Assembly: GCF_008693385.1 (NCBI RefSeq) | Contig: NZ_CP044067.1 | Span: forward strand, 2,523,501 to 2,587,500 | Length of the DNA stretch: 64,000 nucleotides | Reading direction: 5' to 3' | DNA from: Cupriavidus pauculus | GTDB lineage: Bacteria > Pseudomonadota > Gammaproteobacteria > Burkholderiales > Burkholderiaceae | Shown here: one piece after another, positions 43,090 to 51,423 of the stretch | Layout of the letters: the number at the start of each line of letters is the position of its first letter | Position numbering within the stretch: position 1 is the first letter of the stretch | Translations under genes and position numbers: made by a program | Notes under the pieces: model-generated | What the model saw: the letters and a program-made list of their open reading frames with translations, nothing else | Told to the model about the DNA's origin: nothing | The model's database searches: none

Positions 43090-44067
43090 TCATTCCGCCT
43101 GGATGCCCGCCGCACGGATGGTGGTGCGATAGCGCACGAGCTGTTCGTCCACGAGCTTTGCAAGGCTCGCCGGCGTGGACGGCGTCGCCGTGAAGCCCTG
43201 CTTCTCCAGTACGGCCAGCACCTCCGGATCTTTCATCGCCGCGGTGAATGCTTCACGGACTTTCGTCAGCGCGGGCTCCGGTGTGCCGGCCGGGGCGAAC
43301 AACCCTGCCCACGACGTGATGGTGAATCCCTTGACGCCGGCTTCCTTCATCGTCGGCACGTCGGGCAACAGCGGGCTGCGGGCCTCGGACGTGGTGGCCA
43401 GCACGCGCAGCTTGCCCGAGGCGAGGTGCGTCAGGCCCAGCGTGGGATTGCCGAACATCATCTGCACGCGGTTGTCGAGCAGATCGACGATCGCGGCCGG
43501 TTCGCCCTTGTAGGCCACGGAGACGAGGTCGATGTTCGAGATCGCATTGAACTGCAGCGAGGAGACGAGCGCCGTGGTGTTGCCGGTGGCGTAGTTGAGC
43601 TTGCCCGGATGCGCCTTCGCATAGGCGATGAATTCCGGCAGCGTCTTCGCGGGGCTGGCCGCGTTCACATAGAGGAAGAACGTATAGCGGCCGAGCTCCG
43701 TGATCGGCGCGAAGCTCTTTACCGGGTCGTACGGCAGCTTGAGCCGCAGCGCGGGCGATGCCGAGAACGCGCTGTTGGTGCCGAACAGCAGCGTCTGGCC
43801 GTCGGGTTTGGCCCGCGCGACTTCGGTCGCCGAAATCATCCCGTCGGCACCGGCCTTGTTGTCGACGATCATCGGCTGGCCGAGCTTTGCGGCGGCCGAT
43901 CGTGCAAGTGCGCGTGCGATGACGTCGGATGCGGCGCCGGCCGGGAAGGGTACGACGAGGCGTACGGGGCCGTTGGGGAAGTCCGCGGCGTGCGCCGGGG
44001 CGGCCGCGATCCATGTGGCGGCCAGCGTCGAGGCCGCGAGCAGGGTGGTCTTGACGAGTGTTTTCAC
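43090..44067 (-). CDS. Bug/TctC-family periplasmic receptor (pcaD operon)
   Basis: The 325-residue protein has a leader ending at AAPAHAADFPNGP and Bug motifs PVRLVVPFPAGAASDVIARA, DNKAGADGMISATE and AYKGEPAAIVDLLDNRVQMM. I chose the GTG at 44067 because AGGAGA lies seven bases upstream. A GTG five codons earlier would sit before that ribosome site. The gene is between the NTF2-like gene and the IclR gene and probably part of the pcaD transcript, suggesting uptake of an acid or lactone used by that pathway. Confidence 0.87.
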   Translation of the reverse strand: MKTLVKTTLLAASTLAATWIAAAPAHAADFPNGPVRLVVPFPAGAASDVIARALARSAAAKLGQPMIVDNKAGADGMISATEVARAKPDGQTLLFGTNSAFSASPALRLKLPYDPVKSFAPITELGRYTFFLYVNAASPAKTLPEFIAYAKAHPGKLNYATGNTTALVSSLQFNAISNIDLVSVAYKGEPAAIVDLLDNRVQMMFGNPTLGLTHLASGKLRVLATTSEARSPLLPDVPTMKEAGVKGFTITSWAGLFAPAGTPEPALTKVREAFTAAMKDPEVLAVLEKQGFTATPSTPASLAKLVDEQLVRYRTTIRAAGIQAE

Positions 44068-44109
44068 GATTTGTCTCCTCACTGGGTTGGCTTTGTCAGG
44101 GACCGGGTT

Positions 44110-44502
44110 TCAGGGACCGAAGCTCGAGCGCATCTGGATGCCCCAGCGGCCGTCGACACGCGTGAGGACGTAGAGCGATGCATAGACGCCGATCACCGAG
44201 CCGTCGCCGCGAAAGCGCGTGTAGCTGAGCGCGACATGCGCCTTGTTGCCCCCGAACTGCACGAGCTCGCGCTCGCGCCACGTGCTGTAGCGCCAGTCGT
44301 CCTCGTCGCGCAGTTTCTGGAAGAGGTCCATCGGGTTGCTGCCGGCGGCCTCGTACACCTTGATGTTGCCGCCCGCGAAACGCACGTGCGGAAAGTGCAT
44401 GCACGCGTCCATCGCGTCGGCATCGTGTGCGTTGAGCGCTGCCATGAAGCGGTCCAGCACGTCGCGGCATGCCGCGTCGATCTCGGTTCTTTCGTCTGCC
44501 AT
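44110..44502 (-). CDS. NTF2-like (SnoaL-type) small protein
   Basis: The 130-residue protein has the cone-shaped NTF2-like fold signature. An N-terminal helix (CRDVLDRFMAALNAHDADAM) is followed by MDACMHFPHVRFAGGN and alternating strands ending VDGRWGIQMRSSFGP. Members are enzymes such as isomerases and dehydratases, or small binding proteins, and the function cannot be named. The ATG at 44502 is two bases from the pcaD stop, so it is tightly coupled to the enol-lactonase gene. It may process the lactone or its product. Confidence 0.78.
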   Translation of the reverse strand: MADERTEIDAACRDVLDRFMAALNAHDADAMDACMHFPHVRFAGGNIKVYEAAGSNPMDLFQKLRDEDDWRYSTWRERELVQFGGNKAHVALSYTRFRGDGSVIGVYASLYVLTRVDGRWGIQMRSSFGP

Positions 44503-44504
44503 GT

Positions 44505-45329
44505 TCAGAGTGGAAAGGTTGGGGAAAAAACGGTGGGGGAAGCAAGAAAGGCGCGCACGGCCGTGTGAAAGGCTTCGGGTGCGCCCAGCGGGGCGAGGTG
44601 GGCCACGGGGAGTTCGAGGTAGCGGCTGCCGGAGATTGCGCGATGCAGGGCCTGACCGAGCGCGGGTGGCGTGGCGAGGTCTTCGGTGCCCGCGATGACG
44701 AGCGTCGGCACATCGATCGCCGCGAGCGCCGCGGTCCGGTCGAAGCGCATCACGGCGCTTGCGCAGGCGGCATAGCCCGCCACCGTGGTCGCGCCGAACA
44801 TCTCGACGAGCGACCGGTGCAGGGCCGGCTGGCGCCCGGCGTGGGCGGGCGTGAGCCATCGCGCGACCGTGGCCTCGGCGATCGCGGCGGTCCCCGCGGC
44901 GCGGGCCTTGTCGATGCGCGCCTCCCAGAACTGGCGGGCCTCCGCATTGGGCGCGAACCGCGCGGCCGTGTTGGCGAGTACGAGCGCCTCCAGCCGGTGC
45001 GGCGCCGCGAGCGCGAGCTCGATGCCGATGGCCGCGCCCATCGATACCCCGCAGTAGCGGAACGTGCCGATGCCGGCCGCGTCGAGCGCGTCCAGCAGGG
45101 CGGTGCCGAGGTCGCCGAGCGTCGCGTCCTGGCCCATGTGAGTGAACTCCGCCTGCCCGCCGTGGCCTGGGGCGTCGAAGCAGACGATATGGAAGTCCGC
45201 GCCGAGTGCCGCAACGGTGGCGGCCCAGAGTCGGCGATCGGTACCCAGCGAATTGCCGAGGACGAGCACGGGGGCGCGCGTCGTGCCGGCGTGGTGCAGT
45301 GTCAGTCGCTGCCCGTCTGGCGCCGTCAT
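44505..45329 (-). CDS. pcaD: 3-oxoadipate enol-lactonase (PcaD), alpha/beta hydrolase
   Basis: The 274-residue alpha/beta hydrolase has the oxyanion region VLVLGNSLGTDRRLW, the nucleophile elbow YCGVSMGAAIGIELA, the acid in VIAGTEDLATPP and a late histidine in LPVAHLAPLGAPEAF. NSLGTDRRLW and GGVSMGG-like elbows are typical of PcaD, which hydrolyses 3-oxoadipate enol-lactone to 3-oxoadipate. It leads a leftward operon with NTF2-like, Bug and IclR genes, not the usual pcaHGBDC order. A related enol-lactone may therefore be the real substrate. A CGCACATATGTGCG palindrome lies 43 bases upstream. Confidence 0.8.
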   Translation of the reverse strand: MTAPDGQRLTLHHAGTTRAPVLVLGNSLGTDRRLWAATVAALGADFHIVCFDAPGHGGQAEFTHMGQDATLGDLGTALLDALDAAGIGTFRYCGVSMGAAIGIELALAAPHRLEALVLANTAARFAPNAEARQFWEARIDKARAAGTAAIAEATVARWLTPAHAGRQPALHRSLVEMFGATTVAGYAACASAVMRFDRTAALAAIDVPTLVIAGTEDLATPPALGQALHRAISGSRYLELPVAHLAPLGAPEAFHTAVRAFLASPTVFSPTFPL

Positions 45330-45371
45330 CGTGAAATCTCCCTGTCCTTGTCGTTGTCGTAGTGCGCTGTG

Positions 45372-45385
45372 CGCACATATGTGCG
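45372..45385. promoter_or_regulatory. Perfect palindrome CGCACATATGTGCG upstream of pcaD
   Basis: This 14-base perfect palindrome lies 43 bases upstream of the pcaD start, in the 217-base divergent region shared with the metallo-beta-lactamase-fold lipoprotein gene. It is a candidate operator, perhaps for the IclR protein encoded at the end of the pcaD operon. Confidence 0.55.
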
Positions 45386-45474
45386 TATAGCGAATGCAAT
45401 GACGGAAGTATTGGTCGGGAGATTCGTGTCTGTCAAGCGAGCGGCCTCTGCATATTTCGAACCGTTACACGCGG

Positions 45475-45503
45475 TTGACAGGCCACTTGCCGATGCAAAT
45501 ACT
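45475..45503 (+). promoter_or_regulatory. Sigma-70-like promoter TTGACA-N17-AATACT
   Basis: TTGACA at 45475-45480 matches the -35 consensus exactly. AATACT at 45498-45503, 17 bases on, matches four of six -10 positions. It lies 44 bases ahead of the lipoprotein ATG at 45547. AACCG-N7-CGGTT overlaps the -35 from the left and could bind a repressor. Confidence 0.5.
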
Positions 45504-45546
45504 CGCGGAGCGTTGCCCCTATCGAAACAAGAAACGAGGACGAACG

Positions 45547-46413
45547 ATGATCAGACGCAGCCTGCTTTGCATTGCTTCCGCCGTAGCCCTGCTGTCCGGC
45601 TGCGCCACGACCGCGACGACCGGTGCGGTGCCGCAGCCGCAGCCACCGGGCAAGATCGCCGCGGGCAAGGCCGAGGTGCTCTGGCTCGGCCAGGCCGCCA
45701 CGCGCATCACGACGCCGGGCGGCAAGGTCATCGTCATCGACCCGTGGCTCGTCACCAATCCGAAGACGCCGGCCGCGTACAAAGACCTGTCCGCGCTGGG
45801 CAAGGTCGATCTGATTCTCGTCACGCATGCGCACAACGACCATCTGGCCGATGCGCCCGCGCTGGCCAAGCTGAACAACGCGCCGATCTGGAACGGCGGC
45901 GGCATGGGGCAGGCGCTGGTGTCGCTGGAGATGGTGCCGCCCGCGCTCGCGCAACGGTTCGGCAAGAGCGGCACGATCATGCCGTTCGGGCCCAATGGGG
46001 TGAAGATCACCGCCGTGCATGCCGAGCATTCGTCGGAACTGGTCTGGAAGAACCCGGCCACGAACAAGGACGAGACCCACTACGGCGGCGAACCCGTGGG
46101 CTACATCATCGAACTCGAGAACGGTTTCAAGATCTGGCACATGGGCGATACCGGCCTGTTCGGCGACATGCGTCTGATCGGCGAGCGCTACAAGCCTGAC
46201 CTCGTGATGATTCCGATCGGCGGGCACTTCACGATGGGGCCGCAGGAAGCGGCCAGCGCGGTGCGCGAGATGATCAAGCCGAAGTATGCGATTCCGATCC
46301 ACTACCAGACGTTTCCGCTGCTGCGCGGCACGCCGGCCGAGTTCAATGCCGCGCTGGGCGTGACCGGTACCAGCGTGATCGTGCCGGAGCCGGGCCAGAA
46401 GGTGGACTTCTGA
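45547..46413 (+). CDS. Metallo-beta-lactamase-fold lipoprotein
   Basis: The 288-residue protein has a signal peptide with lipobox ALLSGC, so it is membrane-anchored outside the cytoplasm. The hydrolase part has the MBL motif THAHNDHLAD. Further histidines lie in VHAEHSSELVW, an Asp in HMGDTGLFGD, and the final ligand region is IPIHYQTFPLLRG. This pattern is that of the UPF0173/UlaG-like zinc hydrolases, here exported, which is unusual. GAGGA precedes the ATG at 45547. The next gene starts within the stop codon (TGATG), so the two are translationally coupled. The substrate is unknown. Confidence 0.85.
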   Translation: MIRRSLLCIASAVALLSGCATTATTGAVPQPQPPGKIAAGKAEVLWLGQAATRITTPGGKVIVIDPWLVTNPKTPAAYKDLSALGKVDLILVTHAHNDHLADAPALAKLNNAPIWNGGGMGQALVSLEMVPPALAQRFGKSGTIMPFGPNGVKITAVHAEHSSELVWKNPATNKDETHYGGEPVGYIIELENGFKIWHMGDTGLFGDMRLIGERYKPDLVMIPIGGHFTMGPQEAASAVREMIKPKYAIPIHYQTFPLLRGTPAEFNAALGVTGTSVIVPEPGQKVDF

Positions 46414-47225
46414 TGGACCGCCAGCGACGAATGATCTGCGCATCGGGCATCGCCATCGGGCTGGCGGCGGGGCTCGGCGCCTGCGCGTCCGGCGCCGGCA
46501 CGCGACAGCGTGACGCGGCGGCCGAGCTGGGCGGGACCGGCAAGATGCGCGCGGCCATCAACCTCGGCAATCCGATTCTGGCGGGGCGGGGTCCGGACGG
46601 GCAGGTCAAGGGCGTTTCGGTGGACCTCGCGCGCGAGGCCGCGCGGCGGCTCGGCTTGCCCATCGAGCTCGTGCCGTTCAACTCGGCGGGGAACGTGGTG
46701 GAGGCCGTGCGCACGGGGCAGGTGGACGTCGCGTTCGTCGCGATCGACCCCGTGCGCGGCAAGGACCTCGCCTATACCGCGCCGTACGTGATCATCGAGG
46801 GTGCCTACCTCGTGCGCAACGATTCGCCGCTGCAGCGCAACGAGGACGTCGATCGCGCGGGAACGCGGGTGGTGGTGGGCAAGGGCAGTGCCTACGATCT
46901 GTACCTCACGCGGGAGGTCCGGGCCGCGACGCTCGTGCGCGCGCCGACCTCGCCGGCCGTCACCGATATGTTCCTCGCGCAGCGGCTCGATGTGGCCGCC
47001 GGCGTGCGGCAGCAGCTGGAGGCCGATGCGAAGCGCGTGGGCGGTGTGCGCGTGCTGCCGGGACGCTTCATGGTCATCGAGCAGGCCATGGGTGTGCCGA
47101 AGGCGCATGCCGCGGCGCAGGCGTGGCTTACCGCGTATATCGAGGAGATGAAGGCGTCGGGGTTCGTGGCCGACGCGTTGCGGCGGCATGGGATCGAGGG
47201 GGCCGGGGTGGCGCCGCCGCGCTGA
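46413..47225 (+). CDS. Amino-acid-type (SBP_bac_3) solute-binding lipoprotein
   Basis: The 270-residue protein has a lipobox (GLGAC) and then the type 3 binding-protein fold: MRAAINLGNPILAG, VSVDLAREAARRLGLPIELV and VVEAVRTGQVDVAFVAIDP. Such proteins feed polar amino acids or opines to ABC transporters. No permease or ATPase gene is adjacent, so it is an orphan receptor. Alternatively the domain could serve as a sensor or binding partner for the lipoprotein hydrolase, to which it is coupled by a one-base overlap of stop and start. It is the last gene before the Old Yellow Enzyme promoter. Confidence 0.83.
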   Translation: MDRQRRMICASGIAIGLAAGLGACASGAGTRQRDAAAELGGTGKMRAAINLGNPILAGRGPDGQVKGVSVDLAREAARRLGLPIELVPFNSAGNVVEAVRTGQVDVAFVAIDPVRGKDLAYTAPYVIIEGAYLVRNDSPLQRNEDVDRAGTRVVVGKGSAYDLYLTREVRAATLVRAPTSPAVTDMFLAQRLDVAAGVRQQLEADAKRVGGVRVLPGRFMVIEQAMGVPKAHAAAQAWLTAYIEEMKASGFVADALRRHGIEGAGVAPPR

Positions 47226-47238
47226 CGCTTCTTCGTTC

Positions 47239-47261
47239 ATTCTTGCCGTCACCGCAAGAAT
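47239..47261. promoter_or_regulatory. Inverted repeat ATTCTTGC-N7-GCAAGAAT upstream of the OYE gene
   Basis: Eight-base arms match exactly around CGTCACC. The element lies 14 bases after the binding-protein stop and about 80 bases before the Old Yellow Enzyme ATG. No T-run follows directly, so an operator is more likely than a terminator, but a GGGTTTTTGGG stretch 18 bases later leaves termination possible. Confidence 0.5.
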
Positions 47262-47341
47262 CATTCGCGTGCGGGCGGGTTTTTGGGAAAGCACCGGGCA
47301 TCGACAATGCACCCATCCGATTGCTTTCCCAAGACGACACC

Positions 47342-48457
47342 ATGCACGCCGACAAGCTGTTCCAGCCCCTGCAACTGGGCGACCTGACACTCCCCAACCG
47401 AATCGTGATGCCGCCGATGACCCGCTCCCGTGCGAGTCAGCCCGGCGATGTACCCAACGCGCTGATGGCCGAGTACTACGCGCAACGCGCGCAGGCGGGC
47501 CTCATCGTCAGCGAAGGCACGTGGATCTCGCCGCTGGGCAAGGGCTATGCATGGACCCCGGGCATCCAGACGCCCGCGCAGATCGAAGGCTGGCGTCTCG
47601 TGACCGATGCCGTGCACGCCGCGGGCGGACGGATCTTCGCGCAGCTGTGGCACGTCGGCCGTCTGAGCCACGAGAGCCTGCTCGGCGGCGAGTCGCCCGT
47701 CTCGTCCTCGGCGATCCAGGCCGAGGGCGTCAAGGTGTATGTGGCGGAAGCCGACGGCCGTCCCGGCTTCGTGCAGGCCGCACGACCGCGCGCATTGCGC
47801 GTCGAAGAGATTGCCGGGGTGGTCGAGCAGTATCGGCAGGCCGCGCGCAACGCGATGGAAGCGGGTTTCGACGGCGTGGAACTGCACGCCGCCAACGGCT
47901 ACCTCGTCAACCAGTTCATCGACTCCAAAGCCAACGATCGCACCGATGCGTACGGCGGCTCGCTGCCGAACCGCCTGCGCTTTCTCGACGAGGTGGCCCG
48001 TGCGCTGGTCGAGGGCACCGGCGATGCGCGCCGCGTCGGTATCCGCCTGGCGCCGCTGACCACGCTGAACGGTTGCGTCGATGCGGACCCGGTGACGACT
48101 TACACCGAAGCCGCGCGCCTGCTCGGCCAGATCGGCGTGGGCTATATCCATATCGCGGAGGCCGACTGGGACGACGCGCCCGACATGCCCATCGCCTTCA
48201 AGCGCCAGCTGCGCGAGGTGTATCCGGGCGTGCTGATCTACGCCGGCCGCTATACGGCCGACCGCGCGGAGGCCGCGCTGGCGGAAGGGTGGGCGGATCT
48301 GGTCGCGTTCGGCCGGCCGTTCGTGGCGAATCCCGATCTGCCCGCGCGGCTGCGCCATGGCGTGCCGCTGGCCGAGCACGATCGCGATACGCTGTTCGGC
48401 GGCAACGCGCGCGGCCTGACCGACTACCCTCGCGCCGATCCCGCGCTAGCGGCCTGA
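47342..48457 (+). CDS. Old Yellow Enzyme family alkene reductase
   Basis: The 371-residue FMN enzyme reduces activated C=C bonds with NAD(P)H. Landmarks are the opening FQPLQLGDLTLPNRIVMPPM, QLWHVGRLSH, the His-Asn pair that binds the substrate carbonyl in VELHAANGYLVNQFIDSKAN, and YGGSLPNRLRFLDEVARALV. Length and motifs match NemA/XenA-like ene-reductases. The ATG at 47342 gives the normal N-terminus, but its ribosome site is poor. The stop lies 12 bases inside the end of the converging glycosyltransferase gene. Role: detoxification of electrophiles or catabolic reduction, not resolvable here. Confidence 0.9.
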   Translation: MHADKLFQPLQLGDLTLPNRIVMPPMTRSRASQPGDVPNALMAEYYAQRAQAGLIVSEGTWISPLGKGYAWTPGIQTPAQIEGWRLVTDAVHAAGGRIFAQLWHVGRLSHESLLGGESPVSSSAIQAEGVKVYVAEADGRPGFVQAARPRALRVEEIAGVVEQYRQAARNAMEAGFDGVELHAANGYLVNQFIDSKANDRTDAYGGSLPNRLRFLDEVARALVEGTGDARRVGIRLAPLTTLNGCVDADPVTTYTEAARLLGQIGVGYIHIAEADWDDAPDMPIAFKRQLREVYPGVLIYAGRYTADRAEAALAEGWADLVAFGRPFVANPDLPARLRHGVPLAEHDRDTLFGGNARGLTDYPRADPALAA

Positions 48458-49948
48458 TCCGTCCACGTTCCCCTGCACGATGCCGGTCCGCTGCTGCACG
48501 CCCCAGGTCTGGCGGCGGCCCAGCAGATGGCCGAAGAAGTGGAACCAGCCGATGGCGGCGCCGCCGTGCCGCATCAGCTGGAACGTGAATGGCTCCAGGA
48601 TCGATGCCAGCAGCGCGCGCAGCACGCCCGTGCGATGGGTATCGCCGCTCCAGCGGCGGTACAGATGGATCGACCATGCATGAAACGCGAGGTCGATCGC
48701 GATCTTGCCGCCGATCACGCCCAGCGCGGACAGCGCGATCGTGAACTGGCCGTCGATCAGGAACGCGAGCAGCAGCCCGAACGCCGTGACGCCGTAGATC
48801 GGCTGCATCGTGTCGAACGCCTTGACCGGCAGCATCATCAGGCCGAGCCTCCCGTAGCGGCGATTGCCCGTCATCTCGCGATACCAGTACTGGGTTTGCA
48901 GAAAACCCGCGAACCACCGGCGCCGCTGGCGCAGGAACGCGCGCAGCGTGCCCGGCGCGTCCGTCGTCGCGCGCGCTTCCCCCACCACCTGCACGTCCCA
49001 GTCCCGTTCGCGCATGGCCGCATGGCGGCGCAGGCGATGGATCAGTTCGTAATCCTCGACGAGGCATTTGGGATCGAACCCACCCACCTCCACGACCGCG
49101 TCGCGGCGATAGCACGCGAACGCCCCCGATACCAGCAGCAGTCCATCGGCGCGCGCCCACGCAAAGCGCGAGACGAAGTTGCGGATGTACTCGTACCTCT
49201 GGAACCATTCGAAGAAGCGGCCGCCCGCCGTGCGCGCGCAGACCGGCGTCAGCAGTCCCGTTGCGGCGACGAGCCGCGACGAGCGTGCGAACGCGCGTGT
49301 CATGGCGTCGCAGGCATCGGCATCGAGCAGCGTATCGGCATCGACGGTCATGAACGTCTCGCTGCGCAGCTCGACCAGCGCAGCATTGAGCGCACATGCC
49401 TTGCCGCCATGCGGCAGCCGCAGCCAGCGCAGCGTGGGATAGCGCGGGGAGGGCGCGCTGATCTCGCCTTCCTCGGGCTGGACCAGCCCGTAGCGGGACA
49501 TCAGCAGCGCGGCCGTGCCGTCGGTCGAGCCGTCGTCGGCGATCACGATCTCGTCCGGCGCGCGCGTCTGCCCGAATAGCGAATGCAGCGTGATGGGCAG
49601 CGCGGCCGCCTCGTTGTGCGCGGCGACGATCACCGCCAGCGAACGCGGCTTCAGCACGCTGTGCTCGACCTCGTGCCGCGCGGGCCAGCGCAGTGCGCGC
49701 GCTTGCCACGCGACGAAGGCCAGCAGCAGCGTGTCGTAGCCGACGTACGCCATGCCCACCGACCACGCGAGCATGCCTTCCAGATAGAACGCCCGCGCGA
49801 ACAACAGGCCCCACACCGCGAAGACGAGCCCATGAATCGCGATGCTCGTCCACGGCGTGCGCGGCGGCGCGATGCGCGAGGACGAATGCGCGAGGGCGAG
49901 ATCCAGGGCGTACTTGCGGGAATAATCGTTGAGTTTGACGTGCAGCAT
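48446..49948 (-). CDS. Membrane family-2 glycosyltransferase
   Basis: The 500-residue protein is a processive-type GT2 enzyme. N-terminal membrane helices (residues about 35-85) precede the catalytic domain with VIVAAHNEAAALP, IVIADDGSTDGTA, the metal-binding TVDADTLLDAD, LVEDYELIHRLRRH and the QRRRWFAG form of the QxxRW motif. Several C-terminal helices follow. It resembles synthases of poly-N-acetylglucosamine or similar beta-linked glycans. GGAG lies before the ATG at 49948. It starts 14 bases after a cytochrome b561 gene, an unusual partner. No deacetylase or exporter gene accompanies it, so the product is unknown. Confidence 0.87.
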   Translation of the reverse strand: MLHVKLNDYSRKYALDLALAHSSSRIAPPRTPWTSIAIHGLVFAVWGLLFARAFYLEGMLAWSVGMAYVGYDTLLLAFVAWQARALRWPARHEVEHSVLKPRSLAVIVAAHNEAAALPITLHSLFGQTRAPDEIVIADDGSTDGTAALLMSRYGLVQPEEGEISAPSPRYPTLRWLRLPHGGKACALNAALVELRSETFMTVDADTLLDADACDAMTRAFARSSRLVAATGLLTPVCARTAGGRFFEWFQRYEYIRNFVSRFAWARADGLLLVSGAFACYRRDAVVEVGGFDPKCLVEDYELIHRLRRHAAMRERDWDVQVVGEARATTDAPGTLRAFLRQRRRWFAGFLQTQYWYREMTGNRRYGRLGLMMLPVKAFDTMQPIYGVTAFGLLLAFLIDGQFTIALSALGVIGGKIAIDLAFHAWSIHLYRRWSGDTHRTGVLRALLASILEPFTFQLMRHGGAAIGWFHFFGHLLGRRQTWGVQQRTGIVQGNVDGSGR

Positions 49949-49962
49949 GGGGTGGTACTCCT

Positions 49963-50592
49963 TCACGGCAACATCCGGGACAGCACCGGATGTCTGTCGA
50001 TCCATTGGTGCTTGAGCGCGCCCAGCACGTGCAGGCCCAGCAGGACATACAGCGCGTAGCCGCACGCGGTGTGGAGCGTGCCGAACCACGTATGCAGCAT
50101 CTCCTTGAGATCCGGGGCGAGCTGCATGATCGGGCCGATGCGCGGCCACGGCACCACGCCGAACAGGTACATCGGGTGCGAGGCTGCCGCGACCCACGCG
50201 GAGTCGTGCATCCAGCCGGAAAGCGGCAGCAGGAAGATCAGCGCGTAAAGGCCCGCGTGCACGGCATGCGCCATCAGGCGTTCCCACGCGCCCATCGCAT
50301 TCGGCAGCGGTGGCGGGTGGTGGGTCGCGCGCCAGATCACGCGCACGATCGAGAGCGCGAGCACGGTGATGCCGATGGACTTGTGGGTGTCGATCAGCAG
50401 CCGGAGCATGTCTCCGGAGAGCGCGCCCTCGGGCAGCCGTGACGTGGTCAGGCCGAGCACGACGTTGGCGATCATCAGCAGCGCGACGGACCAGTGCAGC
50501 AGCATGGCGACGCGCGTGTACTGGCCGGCCGCTTCGTGCGGCAGCGCATGGGACGCGGCGAGGGAGGACGTGGAGGATGTGGAAGGCTTCAT
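49963..50592 (-). CDS. Cytochrome b561-family membrane protein
   Basis: The 209-residue protein has four transmembrane helices and the histidines of bacterial cytochrome b561: RVAMLLHWSVALLMIANVVL, LIDTHKSIGITVLALSIVRV, AHAVHAGLYALIFLLPLSGW and HTWFGTLHTACGYALYVLLG. It should hold two b-type hemes and move electrons from quinol to a periplasmic acceptor. The start at ATG 50592 gives a Ser/Thr-rich cytoplasmic tail of about 25 residues. A start 16 codons earlier is possible. It is immediately upstream of the glycosyltransferase gene and divergent from the ECF sigma gene. Confidence 0.87.
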   Translation of the reverse strand: MKPSTSSTSSLAASHALPHEAAGQYTRVAMLLHWSVALLMIANVVLGLTTSRLPEGALSGDMLRLLIDTHKSIGITVLALSIVRVIWRATHHPPPLPNAMGAWERLMAHAVHAGLYALIFLLPLSGWMHDSAWVAAASHPMYLFGVVPWPRIGPIMQLAPDLKEMLHTWFGTLHTACGYALYVLLGLHVLGALKHQWIDRHPVLSRMLP

Positions 50593-50871
50593 GATGCGGA
50601 TCGAAAATAAGTACACATGTCCGCATAACGCGCGGTGCACGGTGCTTATTCCAATGACGGCTCATGAATTTCCGGTTCGGGTGCGCGCCGTGCGAACGTG
50701 AAAGAACGTCGCCATTTTTCTTGCGCGGCGATGGAATAATTCGCGCTCGACGGCTGTTTTGGATAGGGCCGTAGCGCACCCAGCGCGCCCCGGTCACCCG
50801 CGGCGCGCGGTGCTTTCACCGCGCGGCGTCGTGCTATGCTGCGCGCGATACAAGCGGGGGGAACGACGTCG

Positions 50872-51423
50872 ATGACCGGTGCACAATTACCGGACATGCT
50901 GCCAGGGATGCTGCCGAGGCTATGGGCCTTCGCACTGCGGCTGACCGGGGACAAGCATGACGCGGAAGACCTGGTGCAGCGTGCCTGCGTCCGCGCGCTG
51001 GAACGCGCGGACCAGCTGCAGCCGGGAACGGCGGCGCTGAGCTGGATGTTTTCGATCGTCCATAGCGTATGGATCAACGAGTTGCGCGCGCGCACGGTAC
51101 GGAGCCGCGCGAGCATGGAATGGGATGACCAGTTCGTCGAGAACGTGGCCGACCCGGCCGGCCAGACCCCGGAGGAACAGGTGATGCACGGGCAGATCAT
51201 CGACGCGTTCAAGCGCCTGCCCGAAGCCCAGCGTGCAGTGATGCTGCTCGTCGCGGTGGAAGGACTCAGCTATCAGGAGACGGCGGAAGCCATCGGTGTG
51301 CCCATCGGCACGGTCATGAGCCGCCTGTCGCGCGCGCGGCAGGCGATTGGCGCGCATTTCGGCGGCAAGGCTTCGGCCCGCGCCACGAGCGGCGCGGACA
51401 ACGGCAGGGGGTCGATCGCATGA
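50872..51423 (+). CDS. ECF-type RNA polymerase sigma factor
   Basis: The 183-residue protein has sigma region 2 (MLPRLWAFALRLTGDKHDAE, then DLVQRACVRALERADQL) and region 4 (LPEAQRAVMLLVAVEGLSYQ, then TAEAIGVPIGTVMSRLSRAR). The ATG at 50872 is chosen because GGGGGGAA lies a good distance upstream. An upstream ATG at 50836 adds 12 residues without a ribosome site. The anti-sigma gene overlaps its stop by four bases. Divergent cytochrome b561 and glycosyltransferase genes may be targets, and ECF factors usually activate their own promoter. Confidence 0.9.
   Translation: MTGAQLPDMLPGMLPRLWAFALRLTGDKHDAEDLVQRACVRALERADQLQPGTAALSWMFSIVHSVWINELRARTVRSRASMEWDDQFVENVADPAGQTPEEQVMHGQIIDAFKRLPEAQRAVMLLVAVEGLSYQETAEAIGVPIGTVMSRLSRARQAIGAHFGGKASARATSGADNGRGSIA

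Noticed and set aside
50606..50650. AATAAG and CTTATT arms between the cytochrome b561 and sigma genes as an operator
   Set aside because: Six-base arms 33 bases apart are easily expected by chance and no second copy was found.
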